A stretch of DNA of 64,000 bases from Crocodylus rhombifer (taxonomy: Eukaryota > Chordata > Crocodylia > Crocodylidae). The stretch's first letter is position 1, and each line of letters begins with the position of its first letter. Positions 32,640 to 43,738 of this stretch are shown here, one piece after another. Location of the stretch: contig JAVSML010019219.1 of the NCBI GenBank assembly GCA_038503035.1, positions 1-64,000 of the forward strand, given 5' to 3'. The translations under genes were made by a program, and so were the position numbers. The notes under the pieces are model-generated. The model saw only the letters and a list, made by a program, of their open reading frames with translations, searched no databases and was not told where the DNA came from.

Positions 32640-34150
32640 CAAATTTCAACATTGCCTTGGAAGATGATAGCAAATGCAAATGCATTGAATTGTTTCCCAT
32701 TATCCTGTCCTGGATTCCCTCTTCCTCCCCTCTCTGAAGTTCCAGTGCTAGAATCCTTATGGGCTGCAGTAGGTCCTTGCCTCCTCTCCAGGCAGATGAC
32801 ATTGCTGATACGATTGCTAAGGATCCAGTGTTAGCCCAAGTGCTAAACTGGGTAAGAAGGAGGTGGCTTTCAGCAAAGGTTGCAGATGAGTTTAAGCCAT
32901 TCATTATATGCCAACATGAATTTTCTGCTCTTCACAGATGCCTCCTATGGGGTAACCAAGTGGTCATTCCCGATGCAGGTGTAACATGATTTCCTGATGC
33001 TCTCATCCAGGGCATCCAGGGGTTGTTCGTATTAAACCACTTGCCAGAGGTTACATCTGGCAGTCAATGTTAGATGCCGACAGTGAGCAAACAGTAAAGA
33101 GGTGCAGAGCATGTACTAGCTAAGGCTCCAGTCCATCTGTGGGGTTTCTTCTGCACTTAAATTTTGCAGGCCCTTTCCAAGGCCAGATGTTCTTTATTAT
33201 CACTGATTCTTTCTCCAGGTGGTTGGAAGTTGTTTCTGTTGCATCAATGACTCTGTGCACTGTAATCTGAGTTTTATGGCAGCTGTTTGCATCTCATCGT
33301 TTTCTGGGTACCATTGTGTCTGACAATGCTGCACAGTTCACTTGTGAAGGATTTAAGTTGTTTACAGAGAAGCATCTTATCTGTCACAGCACATCTGCCC
33401 CATTCCAGCCGTCATCAAATGGCTAAGTCAAGCGGATGGTCCAAGCTGCTAAAGATGCATTGAAGCAAATCTTTGATGATGATTGGAACTGATGATCTGC
33501 TAATTCCTTACTATAACAGCATGTAACTGTGCACAGCTACAGGTTGCAGTCCTGCAGGACCATTAATGAACTGCCAGCTAAAAACTTGTCTGGATTGGCT
33601 TCTCTAAGATATGGTAGTTGAATACCGGACAAGGCAAGGAATGCAGTTATCCAAGAAACAGGATGTTTCTCCTGTAAGAATCTTTGAACCGGACCAGCCT
33701 GTGTACATCTGACACTGCACAGCTGGGCCACAGTGGGTGCCGGCATCTGTTCTTTGAGCTGCAGGGCCAGTATTATATAAGATGCAGACTCTAGATAGAA
33801 AGACACTTTGCAGACATGTATACCAGATGTGGGGTTGAGTCTCCGACAATGTGACCTCGGCAGCATCAGAACATGTTGCACCACTAGAGGAACCAGTTCT
33901 GACAAGTCCATCAGTTGCTGTTTTAAATCTGTCAACATTTCTAGTTGCTGAAGCTACTTTAGAAGAGCCAAAAGAGCCTGCTGATGTTGTCAGTGAAATG
34001 TCTGTTGCCCCTGAAGTGGGCCACACGAGTCAGGTGACTGTCTCGCCCAACGAATCTGAAGCTTTTACTTCAACACCGTTGTCACAACCAGGATACAACG
34101 ATCTCTGCCTGACCTCTTGCATTCCATGGGGAGGATTGATAAGAACTACT
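32640..34150 (+). mobile_element. Ty3/gypsy retrotransposon, decayed pol fragment
   Basis: In order it reads: the end of RNase H and linker ('FPLPPLSEVPVLES', 32720-32755; 'AQVLNWVRRRW', 32835-32870; 'LLWGNQVVIPDA', 32945-32980), then integrase with 'TDSFSRWLEVVSVASM' near 33210-33255 and 'TIVSDNAAQFT' near 33310-33345. Stops and frame changes interrupt it. There is no reverse-transcriptase core or LTR that I can see. It is homologous to, and inverted relative to, the fragment at 43.74-44.6 kb. Confidence 0.85.
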
Positions 34151-34249
34151 TGTGGTTGAGTAGTCACACGCTGCCACTTCTCCTAATTTGCTTTTAGCTT
34201 CTCCAGTACCAACCTCTCACGATTCCTATCCAAGTGATCTTCCTTTTTC

Positions 34250-34595
34250 TTGATGCAATGCAGTGTGGATATACCTGTGCTTCCAGGCATATCCCTGGAA
34301 TAGAGCCCAGGGGTCCTGGCTCCCCACTCCACCACTTTCTCCAGTCCACCAGACTCCAGTGCCCTTTCAGAGCCAGGACAGATCCCAGGCAGCCTGGCTT
34401 CCAGCACCTCGGCACTAAACTACCAGGCACATTCCCTTCAGAGCTAGGACAGAGCCCAAGTAGCTTGGCTCCCAGCCCCCAGATTTTTTACTCAAGGCCT
34501 CCCTCCCCAGGAACTAGGACAGAACCCAGGAGTCCTTGGATTGCAGCCCCATGCTACTTTAACCCACCTGATGCAATGCAGTGTGGATACCTGTC
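34250..34595 (+). repeat. Diverged ~70-bp tandem repeat between two direct repeats
   Basis: About four units share the theme 'GAGCCAGGACAGA(T/G)CCCAGG…CTGGCT(T/C)CCAG'. The block is bracketed by two copies of GATGCAATGCAGTGTGGATA at about 34252 and 34570. Repeats of this GAGCCAGGACAGAACCCAGG type look like a dispersed reptile repeat, but I cannot name it. Confidence 0.6.
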
Positions 34596-34929
34596 GTTCC
34601 TTAGCATTAACAAGCTAAGGAAACACAGAATAAATGAAAGTATTGTGATGTAAGTACATAACTGGTTGGATCATCATACTCAGTGGGCATGTTTATGTGT
34701 GTCCCTATGGCACCTTTGTTACTGTACCGTCATTTAGTACTTCCACAAGGAATGACAGCCCATACTGAACTGTTGCTGGTGGCTCATCGTTATTTTAAGC
34801 CTCTATGTTGCCATACCAATCCACTATAACGAGGGAGCATATTGCTATGGCGATGTAGCTGTGGCATCAAGTTTTGTGCCCTCCAACACTACGTCACTGC
34901 AGACATGTAGATGCACCCAGTGAATACTC

Positions 34930-35585
34930 CTTAATGGCTCAATGTCTAGTTGGGAGGAGGTTTCAAGTGAAGTTCCCCAGGGGCCTGTCCTGGGTCTGGT
35001 ATTATTCAACATCTTCATTAATGATTTGGATGATGGGATTGAGTGCACACTTAGCAAATTTGCAGATGACACTAAGTTGGGTGGAATTTCAGACACTATG
35101 GAGGGCAGGGCTTGGATCCGGAGTGACCTGAATAGACTAGAGGCATGAGCCACTATTGACTAGATGAGATTCAACAAGGACAAGTGCAAAGTCCTGCACT
35201 TAGGACAGAATAGCCATACGCCCAAATACAGACCAGGGAATGACTGTTTTGGTTTCAGTACTGCGTAGAAGGAACTGGGGGTTACAGTGGGCCATAAGAT
35301 GAATATGAGCCAATAATGTGCTCTTGTTGCAAAAAAATCAAGAATGCCCTGGGCTGTATTAACAGGAGTGTCACTTGCAAATCAAGAGAAGAGAAGACTG
35401 GAGAAGAGAAGACTCAGTGGGAACTTGATTGCAGCCTATAAGTATATCATGGGCATACTTCAGGTTTTGAGGGAGCATTTATTCACCAAGGCTTCCCAGG
35501 GGAGGACAAAAAATAATGGGCACAAGCTGATTGAAGATTGCTTCAGCTTAGAGATAAGGAAAAACTACAAGCCTAGTGCCGAGGG
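34930..35585 (+). mobile_element. CR1 LINE, outer element, left part
   Basis: Sense CR1 with '[20 protein letters not shown]' (about 34973-35030), '[10 protein letters not shown]' (35056-35085) and 'KCKVLHLGQ', then 'REHLFTKASQGRTKNNGHKL' and 'SLEIRKNY' ending near 35572. It is interrupted by an antisense CR1 and resumes at about 37062. Confidence 0.9.
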
Positions 35586-35589
35586 TTTG

Positions 35590-37061
35590 AATCATAGAAT
35601 CATAGAAGTCGGGTCAGAAGGGACCTTGTAGATCTTCAAGTCCGACCCCCCGCCTGGGCAGGAGAAAATTGGACTCAAATCAGTCCAGCCAGGTAGGCAT
35701 CAAGCCTCTTCTTAAAGATCCCCAGGGTAGGAGGCAGCACCGCTTCCCTTGGAAGTTGGTTCCAGCTCCTAGCTGCCCTAACTGTGAAGTAGTTCTTCCG
35801 AATGTCTAATCTAAACCTACTCTCCAATAATTTGTGTCCATTATTCCTTGTTATGCCAGGGGGCGCTCGGGGAAACAGTGTCTCCCCCAAACCTTTCTAG
35901 TCTCCCCTAGTGAGTTTATAGACAGTCACCAGGTCCCCCCCTCAGCCTTCTCTTGTGAAGGCTGAACAGGTTCAGGTCCTGCAGTCTTTCATTGTAGGGT
36001 CTGCCCTGTAATCCCTGGATCATGCGGGTGGCCCTCCTCTGGACCCTTTCAATGTTGTCCACATCACTCCTGAAGTGGGGCGCACAGAACTGGACGCAGT
36101 ACTCCAGCTGTGGCCTGACCAGCGTTGCGTAGAGGGGGAGGATCACCTCCCTGGCTCTACTTGATGCACCTGTGGATGCACGACAAGGTGCGGTTAGCCC
36201 TGCCAACCGTGACCTCGCATTGTTGGCCCATGTTCATCTTGGAGTCAATAATGACTCCAAGATCCCTTTCTGCCTCCGTGCTCTCAAGAAGGGAGTTTCC
36301 CATTCTATAAGTGTGCTGCTGGTTTCTACTGCCTAGGTGCAGCACCCTGCACTTGTCAGTATTGAAATGCATCCTGTTTATGTCAGCCCACTCCTGTAAC
36401 CTATCCAGATCTTGCTGCAATCTTTCCCTCCCTACTAGCGTGCTCACCTCACCCCAAATTTTGGTATCATCAGCGAATTTAAACAGGGTGCTTTTCACCC
36501 CGTCGTCCAAATTGCTGATGAAGAAATTGAACAGCGCAGGCCCAAGGACCGAGCCCTGGGGGACTCCGCTGCCCACTTCCCCCCAGGTTGACTATGACCT
36601 GGCCCCCACCACTACCCTCTGAGTACAGCCCTTGAGCCAATCTGCAATCCATCTGACTGTGTAGGCATCAATGCCAGAGTCGCCTAGTTTTTTAATGAGG
36701 ATGGGGTGGGAGATGGTGTCAAAGGCCTTGCTGAAGTCTAGATAGACTACATCCACGGCGACACCTGCATCCATTGCCTTTGTGATGGCAATCAGGTTGG
36801 TCTGACAAGACCTGCCCCTAATGAAACCATGCTGGTTGCTCTTGAGCATCATCCCTGAAGCCGGCCCATCACAGATGTCCTCCTTAAGGATCTTCTCAAA
36901 GAGTTTCCCTAGGAGTGAGGTAAGACTGACGGGCCTATAGTTGCCCGGGTCCTCTCTCTTCCCTTTTTTGAAGATGGGGACCACATTAGCTATCTTCCAG
37001 TCATCCGGCACCTGGCCCGAGCACCATGAGTGCTCGTAAAACCGTGTCAAGGGCCCTGCAA
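35590..37061 (-). mobile_element. CR1 LINE, younger inner element
   Basis: An antisense, 5'-truncated CR1. It starts at 37061 with TTGCAGGGCCCTTG and encodes reverse transcriptase: 'NVVPIFKKGKREDPGNYRPV', 'LDFSKAFDTISHP', then 'GSVLGPALFNFFIS' and 'KFADDTKIWG' near 36480-36450. It ends with 'WNQLPREAVL' and the ATTCTATGATT tail at about 35592. Frames are long and only lightly damaged, so it is among the youngest elements here. The endonuclease domain is absent. Confidence 0.95.
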
Positions 37062-37250
37062 CAGGGAGCCTGTTTGGAACAGGCTTCCCCCAGAAGTGGT
37101 ACAGTCATCCACCCTGGCAATCTTTATAAAATGTCTTGATGCCCACCTTGCTGGGGTCATCTGATCCCAGAGGTCTTTCCTGCCCACATGCAGGGGGGCT
37201 GGACCCGATGATTTGTAAGGCCCCTTCCAGCCCCTAACAACTATGCAACT
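37062..37250 (+). mobile_element. CR1 LINE, outer element, right part
   Basis: This is the 3' continuation of the 34.93 kb CR1. GTTTGGAACAGGCTTCCCCC is the WNRLPPE region expected just after RKNY, followed by the GGGCTGGACCCGATGATTTG 3' tail with AACTATG octamers at 37235-37250. Confidence 0.88.
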
Positions 37251-37254
37251 ATGG

Positions 37255-37785
37255 AAGTGATTCTCTTCACCCAGATGACTGTGTCTAGTTTCGGGCCCAC
37301 TGCTCCAGAAGGATGAAGACAGATTGGAGTGTATCCAGCACAGGGCAGCAAAAATGCTTAGGGCCCTGATAGGCAAGACTTAGCAGAAAAAGCTGAAAGA
37401 AATAGGGTTATTTATTCTGGAGAAGAGAAGACTGAGTGGGGATTGGATAGTGGTCTTTAAATACCTGAAGGGTGATTATAGAGGGGCTGGAGATGGGCTT
37501 TTGTTTGTGGCTGTATGGGACAGGGCTAGGAACAACGGCCTTAAGCTGTAGCAGGGGAAATTAAGGTTGGGAATTAGGAGGTACTTTCTGACTGAGAGTG
37601 ATCAGACATTGGAACAGGCACCTAGAGAAACTGGGATCTCCATGCCTGTAAATGTTCAAAAGCAGGCTAGACAGACACTTGGCTAGGATGATTTAATCAA
37701 GACAGATCATGCCTTGAACAGGGAGCTGGCCTAGATGAATTTGTGAGGTTTCTTCTCGCCCTACTTCCTGATGATCATTAGTAAC
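37255..37785 (+). mobile_element. CR1 LINE, another 3' fragment
   Basis: A sense CR1 3' part of a different subfamily: 'CTGGAGAAGAGAAGACTGAG' near 37418, 'ATTAGGAGGTACTTTCTGAC' near 37570, and a CTAGATGAATTTGTGAGG tail. It directly follows the previous element's tail. Confidence 0.85.
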
Positions 37786-37789
37786 AACA

Positions 37790-38175
37790 ACTCTTGTTAT
37801 TCTTGTCATTATGATTATACATTGAGGCAATACTCTGTGTCTAGCATCCTTCTTTCCATGAAGAACCCCCAAGACATATTTTGGGAGTGTTCATCATTGC
37901 ACCAAAATGTAGCCAGCTCTGGGTAGGGCCTCCAGAGAAACAGCTGTATAGTGATGCTGCAGTCAGGAGACCTCACCCCAGAGAAAGTTGCAGCCAGCTC
38001 TGGGGAGGAGAAGGGCACATCACCAAACACAAGAGCAGGCAGAATTATATCCATTTCACTAAGGCCAGTAGATCAATTTTTCCCCTTGCAGCACCTGGCT
38101 ACATGGCACAGCATTGGGGCAGAGGCCCCTGAGCTGGGCCATGGTCTGTGCTGAGCACCAGCATGTTAGAAATAG
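37790..38175. other. Spacer, no feature recognised
   Basis: No open frame with recognisable content and no repeat I can name. Confidence 0.3.
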
Positions 38176-38177
38176 AA

Positions 38178-38660
38178 TATTGTTAGAAATGCGCAGCTTG
38201 CATCTTGCACCTGATTGCAGTTTCTCCCCCGGTCCTGCCTTAGCCTTTCTCATGCTGATACAGAAGCTGGAATTCAATTGACTATAGCCTTGAAGTGTAA
38301 ACTTTTGGTGAACTGTTGTGGTCTTTGAGCATGCTTAATTAGCTGATGCATATTTACCTCTCCGCCCTGCATACTTAAGTAGCTAATTATACTATACATG
38401 CGATGTATGTAGTGATGTAACTACATGTATGCTTGTATGAAACGGAAGTAGCTGTAAGAGTTCCGGTGTCTGCACACGTGCTCAGGAGAGAGAAGATAAA
38501 TTCCACTTGCAAATACCAATGCGGGGTCAGAGTAATTTGAGTACCTGACTCTGCTCTGACCTTTGTTTGCAAACAAATACAACCCTTTATGCCGGCGGCT
38601 GAGTGTGTGTCTGTGATTTTTTGCGGGCCTCCAAAGAAACGAACCGCTTTTGTGCAACAA
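38178..38660 (+). mobile_element. Candidate solo LTR
   Basis: It begins TGTTAGAAATGCGCAGC and ends about …TTTTGTGCAACA, with the TG…CA boundaries of a retroviral-type LTR. The last 100 bases (AAATACAACCCTTTATGCCG, then TGAGTGTGTGTCTGTGATTT) resemble an R-U5 region of an endogenous-retrovirus LTR. No primer-binding site or gag follows, so it would be a solo LTR. Boundaries are by eye; the octet GTTAGAAA also occurs just upstream at 38165. Confidence 0.45.
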
Positions 38661-38664
38661 GCAG

Positions 38665-39850
38665 ATCCCCCTCCCAGCCTGCCATAGTTTTCAAGCGTGT
38701 AACTACTTCAGCTCTTGCTGACTTGGCATGGAGTCCTCCTCTCTGGTAAGGGATGCCTTCCAAGGGAAATCTTGAAATAGCCTGTTCGTGCCAAGCCAGG
38801 GTCTTCGGCCTTATGCCCATAAGATTTACTGCCATTGAAATGACAATGATCAGACTGTTAAGGCGTCACCTTATACAGGGGGAGACTGAACAGGACAGGC
38901 TGCATTTGGAGAGGAAATGCTGTTGTCCTATACAGCCTTGGCTCATTTATCTTGCAACTGGTTTTCCTGCACATTCTCTGCCTCTCTGTAGTTCATGCAA
39001 AGCCTGTGTTTGTTTCCACCTGCCTTCAGTGGAAGGCTGGTTGTTTCTGAAGAAATAGAAAGCTGAGGTTTTGAATCATAATCGAATATTTATAAGACTA
39101 TTACATTCTCATTAATGACATCCCCTCTGGAGGGGCTAGAAGGGTAGCAGGAATTCATCAATGGAAGAGGCAGCACAAGTCACATAACTGCATATGTACT
39201 TGAAGAGGGAGGCAAGGATTTTTTGGGTGAAAGCTCATAGTGGACCAACTGCATGGTTGGGATAAAGTTAGACCAGCTTTCCAATGCAAGGCATTCTTTA
39301 TTAGGTCAGGCAGAATGCAGAATACAATTCCTGAGGCCCCTGCCTTTTAGTTTCTTCTTTTTATTTATTCTTTTCTTCCACCTACCTCTGATTTCCTCCA
39401 CCTAGTGACAGCCCAACTGCTGACTTCCCATTTTTGTTCTTTTTTGTTTAGGCTGCCACCTTGTTTTATACTCCAGGCACTCGGTGTCTAGTCCCAGAGA
39501 CTCTGCCAAACTATAGCTCCCCATTCTGCAAGAGGCTGCTCTCGTATGCAGGAATCTGCTTTGCCTGGGTGTGGGAATCTGGGACCATATTTTTGTCAAG
39601 GAATATTTTGGTACATGATCTCCACAATTTATGGCCAAGAAGATGTTGAAGGGCTTTTGCTTAGTATCTGTATGTTTTCATATCTGATCTGACCTGGTGC
39701 TTGGTGATTGTAGCAGTAGCCTTTCCCTTCCAGAGATGCAATGCAGCTTGAAACATAAAGAAACAAGGACAGATGGAACTGTGAATCTGATATCCCTTTG
39801 GTTTTCAAGGTCACCTGTGGTGTTGACTGTTCATGGGATGATGTTTAATA
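38665..39850. other. Spacer, no gene recognised
   Basis: No host exon or clear element was seen. The 39.2-39.3 kb stretch 'GGACCAACTGCATGGTTGGGATAA' recurs in similar form at 58.69-58.73 kb, so it is a dispersed repeat of unknown class. Confidence 0.35.
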
Positions 39851-40355
39851 GGAAAGTGCAGGTAGGCAGGGACGAAGGTGGTAAAACAACGGGTGTTCTT
39901 GTGCCCCCTGAAGAAATGCCAGAAGCCTAGGTAGTGTCATCTGCTTCATTAAAATGGCCATTTTGATGGGTGAGGGAAAGTTCGCAGAGCTTGCTTCAGG
40001 AGGGTGAGCAGCACTGCTGCATTTAGCTATGGCAGCATTTCCATGCATGACAGCTGGCTGGACAAGGCTTGCTTTGGTTTTCAAGAAGGACAGATGTGCT
40101 CTGGTACATGATGCACTGTCCACCAAAAGGTCTCTTAGTCTTTGCTGTTTGTGCGCAGTGTGAATAAGCTGTCTCCCGTACGCACAGAAATCTGATATGG
40201 TCTTGTGCATAGGTGCCGTTCACTGTGCTGTGGATTGTTCTGTGTGGTGTGACAGACGCATGCAGCTACAGTGTGGGTTGTAGTCTGTCTTCACCCAGGG
40301 ACTGTACATGACCAGAGTTGTCTTCTTTTTTCCGATTTCCCAGTAAACTGTCCAC

Positions 40356-41520
40356 CTACTTCTCATGCAGTATTACTTGTCCCCTGAGAGTTTTATCTGA
40401 TCTTTGCAGAGCTTCATCCCAGGACTGATGGTAATCTTTTGCAGTGATAGCAGTAACTGCAGCCCCAGTCTTCATTTTGAGTGCAATGATTCTGCTACTA
40501 AGAGCTATATTTGTGTACCAAACTGTTGATTCTTTTATTGAGGATATTTTTGCTAGTAGCATAGGCTCATCGGCATCTGATGCCATGTCCGTCCCCTCCG
40601 AATTATTTCCACGAGCCTGGATGATCTGCACTGCCTTGTAAGATGTCCTTTCTTGTAGCATCTGTTGCGTTCTGTATTTATTGCTGGACATTGTTGCCAA
40701 CTGGGGCGTGATGTTTTGCCAAGTCTGCCATACCTTTAAGTGCTTTCATTGTTAAAGTTCCTTGATTATTTTTGCCTCACTGTTGCTCTCTTTTTATATT
40801 GTCTCTTGGATGTGAGAGTCTCTTCCCCTCTTAGATCTTGTCTCTTTATTGTATCAATGTTATCTGATGATGTTTTAGGTACACTGTTAGCTTGTAGGTC
40901 CTACTGCTGTTTCTTTATTGTTTCTTGCATCCTAACTTTTGTTCTGGCTTTTGCTGAAGTGGATTCTGGATCTAACTACAGTTGTGCTTAATACACTGGC
41001 ATCTCTGATGCCTCTAGCCATGCTGCCTCTTAGGAATTCTTCTTCCAAAACTGAGTAATTGCAGTGTTCAGCAAAAGCGTGAACTGCAGTAATACAAGAG
41101 TCAGCTCTTTCCCCTGGTTCCCGGTATCTCATATTAAATCTGGCCTTTTTGTCTACAGTATTTCTTCTCCCTATAAAATGGGCCTCAAAAGCCTGTTTCA
41201 CTTTTTTAATAGTCTTCCTTTTCCTCCGCAGTGAGGGGGAGGGCACATAGAATATCACCCGCAGCTTCTCTCCGCTGCAATGATGAGGGCATTGCCTTGG
41301 TATTCCTGTAACTGTCTAATTCTGCTCAGCCCTTCTAATCCAGCAAAACTGAAATCCTAAAATGCCTATGGAGATGTTCTCCATGAAGCAGCTCCTGTAT
41401 CTTTCCACCTTTCCCAACTGCAATAGTTGACTAGAGTCTGGAAATTCTGGGTTGGTGGCCAGTCTTCTGTTACCCCATTCCTGACATCGAGGGGCTCCAT
41501 GGCACCTTTTGAACTTCACA
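40356..41520 (-). mobile_element. Ty3/gypsy retrotransposon, gag-protease fragment
   Basis: Reading down the minus strand, 41519-40932 resembles Ty3/gypsy Gag ('KVKQAFEAHFIGRRNT', 'YREPGERADSCITAVHAFAEHC'). The part at 40700-40356 resembles the protease region ('IIALKMKTGAAVTAITAKDY'). The catalytic Asp of the usual D-T/S-G triad is replaced by Lys in this copy. Frames change between the parts. I could not follow it into reverse transcriptase. Confidence 0.75.
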
Positions 41521-41779
41521 GGTATGCTAATAACATCATGTTAAACTTTCTAGGCAAGAACGACTCAGAATCCTGGTCAGGCAATAGCAAGACCAGCTGA
41601 GACGAGTCTCTGCAAAAGGTGTTACATCTTTTAGCGGTAAACAGCTTTTCCAATCCTGCATTCCAGCAATGGCCCATGCAGCAAGAAAGCAGTCTAAACT
41701 GGCCTTTCATGTATGGGTTGGCATGTCTTTACAGGGCATCTCATCTTAAAGTGGGAATTTATTTAACTTGATGCCACTC

Positions 41780-42245
41780 AGATTCCTCTGGCCTCTTCAT
41801 GAAAGCATAGGAGATGGGCCCAGGCTGGGCTATACCAATGCTCCTGCTGGGAGGCTCCTGGCTCAATGTTCTTGCCCCTCCACTCAGGGTCAGACCAATG
41901 CCATATTTGGGGTCAGGAAGGAATTTCCCCACCCCCCGGTCAGATTCGTATGGACTAGGGGTTTTTGCCTTGCTTTGCAGTGGGGCGCTTGGCCTCTACC
42001 CAGGATCTCTCGAGTGTATATTGACAACATCTCATAGAATCAGGATGGTGGCTGCCATGGTTCCTCTGCTTTATCTGTGGCTAGTTTGGGTGTTAGGTCT
42101 CTTGTGTCAGGGATGATGGTAGTCTTATGTGAAGTTTAGATTATGCATTGTATAGGATGGTTTGGATAGGGATGATCCTGCCTCAGGTAGGGCTTTGGAC
42201 TAGATGACCTCTGGAAGTCCCTTCCACCCCGACCTCTCTATGATT
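41780..42245 (+). mobile_element. CR1-like 3' fragment
   Basis: GGGGTCAGGAAGGAATTTCC (about 41910) and the closing GACTAGATGACCTCTGGAAG then TCCCTTCCACCCC, followed by TCTATGATTTTG, form the 3' end of a CR1-type LINE or a derived SINE. Upstream coding is not recognisable. Confidence 0.65.
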
Positions 42246-42786
42246 TTGTTTTCTATTGTTCATCTTAAACTACCTGTAAATGTCTATTTTCATGGGGGGA
42301 ACTGCGAATATATCTAAAATACTTTTAAAATGTTTTCTGTTTTATTTCCAGATTCCAGGCAAGAACTGTGTGGCTTTAAGCATTATCCCAAAACTCCTGG
42401 CTTTAGATAGTCTCCTCCTCAGCTACCCAAGCGTGCTGTTACAATAACTGATTCATGCAGCCTCAGACCTGTACAAAAAGTGTCTCCAGACCTACATGCA
42501 GTGGTGACTTCCAAGGACTGGGGTGATTTATAGAGATGGGAACTTTGTGTAAAGGAAAAGTGGCCATCACACAGACTGGATGAGTTCTGGAGGTAGCGCC
42601 ATCACTTCTGCCCTCAGATTAAGTTTGTGTTACTCACCAGCAATGTCTCTTGGTGCTTAGGAGCCCCACAACTAGGACTCATAGGAGGCCATGGGCACGT
42701 GGCCAGGGAAAGGACCCTGAGCAGGAACTGATAACAGCCACGTGAGGCTTTGGAGGCCTCATGCTGGAACAGGGACCAGAAATAAA

Positions 42787-42887
42787 ATGGCTGGATGGAA
42801 GTGCTGGTTAGCAACAGAGTCAGCAGCCTTGACTGCGCCCATCAAGGCTGCTGACTCTGTTGCTAACCAGCACTTTCATCCAGCCAT
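42787..42887. repeat. Near-perfect 46-bp palindrome (hairpin), 9-bp loop
   Basis: The left arm 42787-42832 and right arm 42842-42887 are reverse complements at 45 of 46 positions; the only difference would be a G·U pair in RNA. The loop is CTGCGCCCA. No transposon terminus or target duplication is obvious at the edges. Confidence 0.95.
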
Positions 42888-43129
42888 GGGGACAGCTCAC
42901 ATTGCTTGAGGTTGGATTTTCAACATGTCCCAGGAAGGCAGCAGCTGTCAGTGTCCTGGGGACAGCAACCCATGAAGTTGACTCTGTCTTCCTGATAGGA
43001 AGTTTCTGACTCTTGGGCCTCTGCTGATATTAGTCAGGACCAACTTTTATCCAGCTAGGTTGGAAGACCAGGTGAAGAAAGCTATAATGAGTTGATGCCA
43101 TGCATGTCAGCAACAGACTATCTGTTAAG

Positions 43130-43735
43130 GGGACTGAAAAGCGATTCCATCCCAATTTTTTCCAGATGCACACCCCTGGCCTGAAAGATGCTGATCCATA
43201 CCTTTCCTAGACAGTGAAAGCATCAGCTTGGCAAGTCAGCCATAGCCAGAACAGCAGGACGTATGCATACGGCTCCTTCTGTGTATCCACTGGATGATTC
43301 TGCGTTGGTGGGGAAAGAAGCACTCAGGGTTGAAATCGGACCTAAAGGGTCAGCTCATCATCTGGGAAAGGACTGTTGCTCAGCTGGCGTCATGCTGATT
43401 TAAAGCAGAGCTGAAGGTTTGGCCCTGACTGTATTAGCTTGAAGGCAAAACATTTTTTTCATTGTTAAATTTGTTTTTAAGGGAACTGGAAGGGGAGGAG
43501 TAGAATGTGTTTTGAGAGCTGCAAGCAGGCAAAACAATGAAATTGCTGCTCTCGGCAGTCTGCCGTCCCCACCCCCCTCCTTTTTCTGTGCCTAAAACTA
43601 ACAGCAGCAACAAAACCTTCATTTCTTATGTTATGATATGATTCATGATATAGGCTGTTATTGCCTTATTAAAAAATAAAACACTAATGGGAGGAGGGGG
43701 GAAGCCTAAGCCCCTAAAATGGAACATTTACAGAA
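43130..43735. repeat. Dispersed repeat, copy A (uninterrupted)
   Basis: It shares several hundred aligned bases with 55860-56415 (for example AAGCATCAGCTTGGCAAGT, GAAATCGGACCTAAAGGGTC and AACTGGAAGGGGAGGAGT). The homology resumes after it at 43745 (CAGATGATTAAACTG…GGTGGGTTCT), matching 57893 onward. No coding content is seen, and I cannot assign a class; it abuts a Ty3/gypsy fragment and could be LTR-related. Confidence 0.8.
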
Positions 43736-43738
43736 CAT

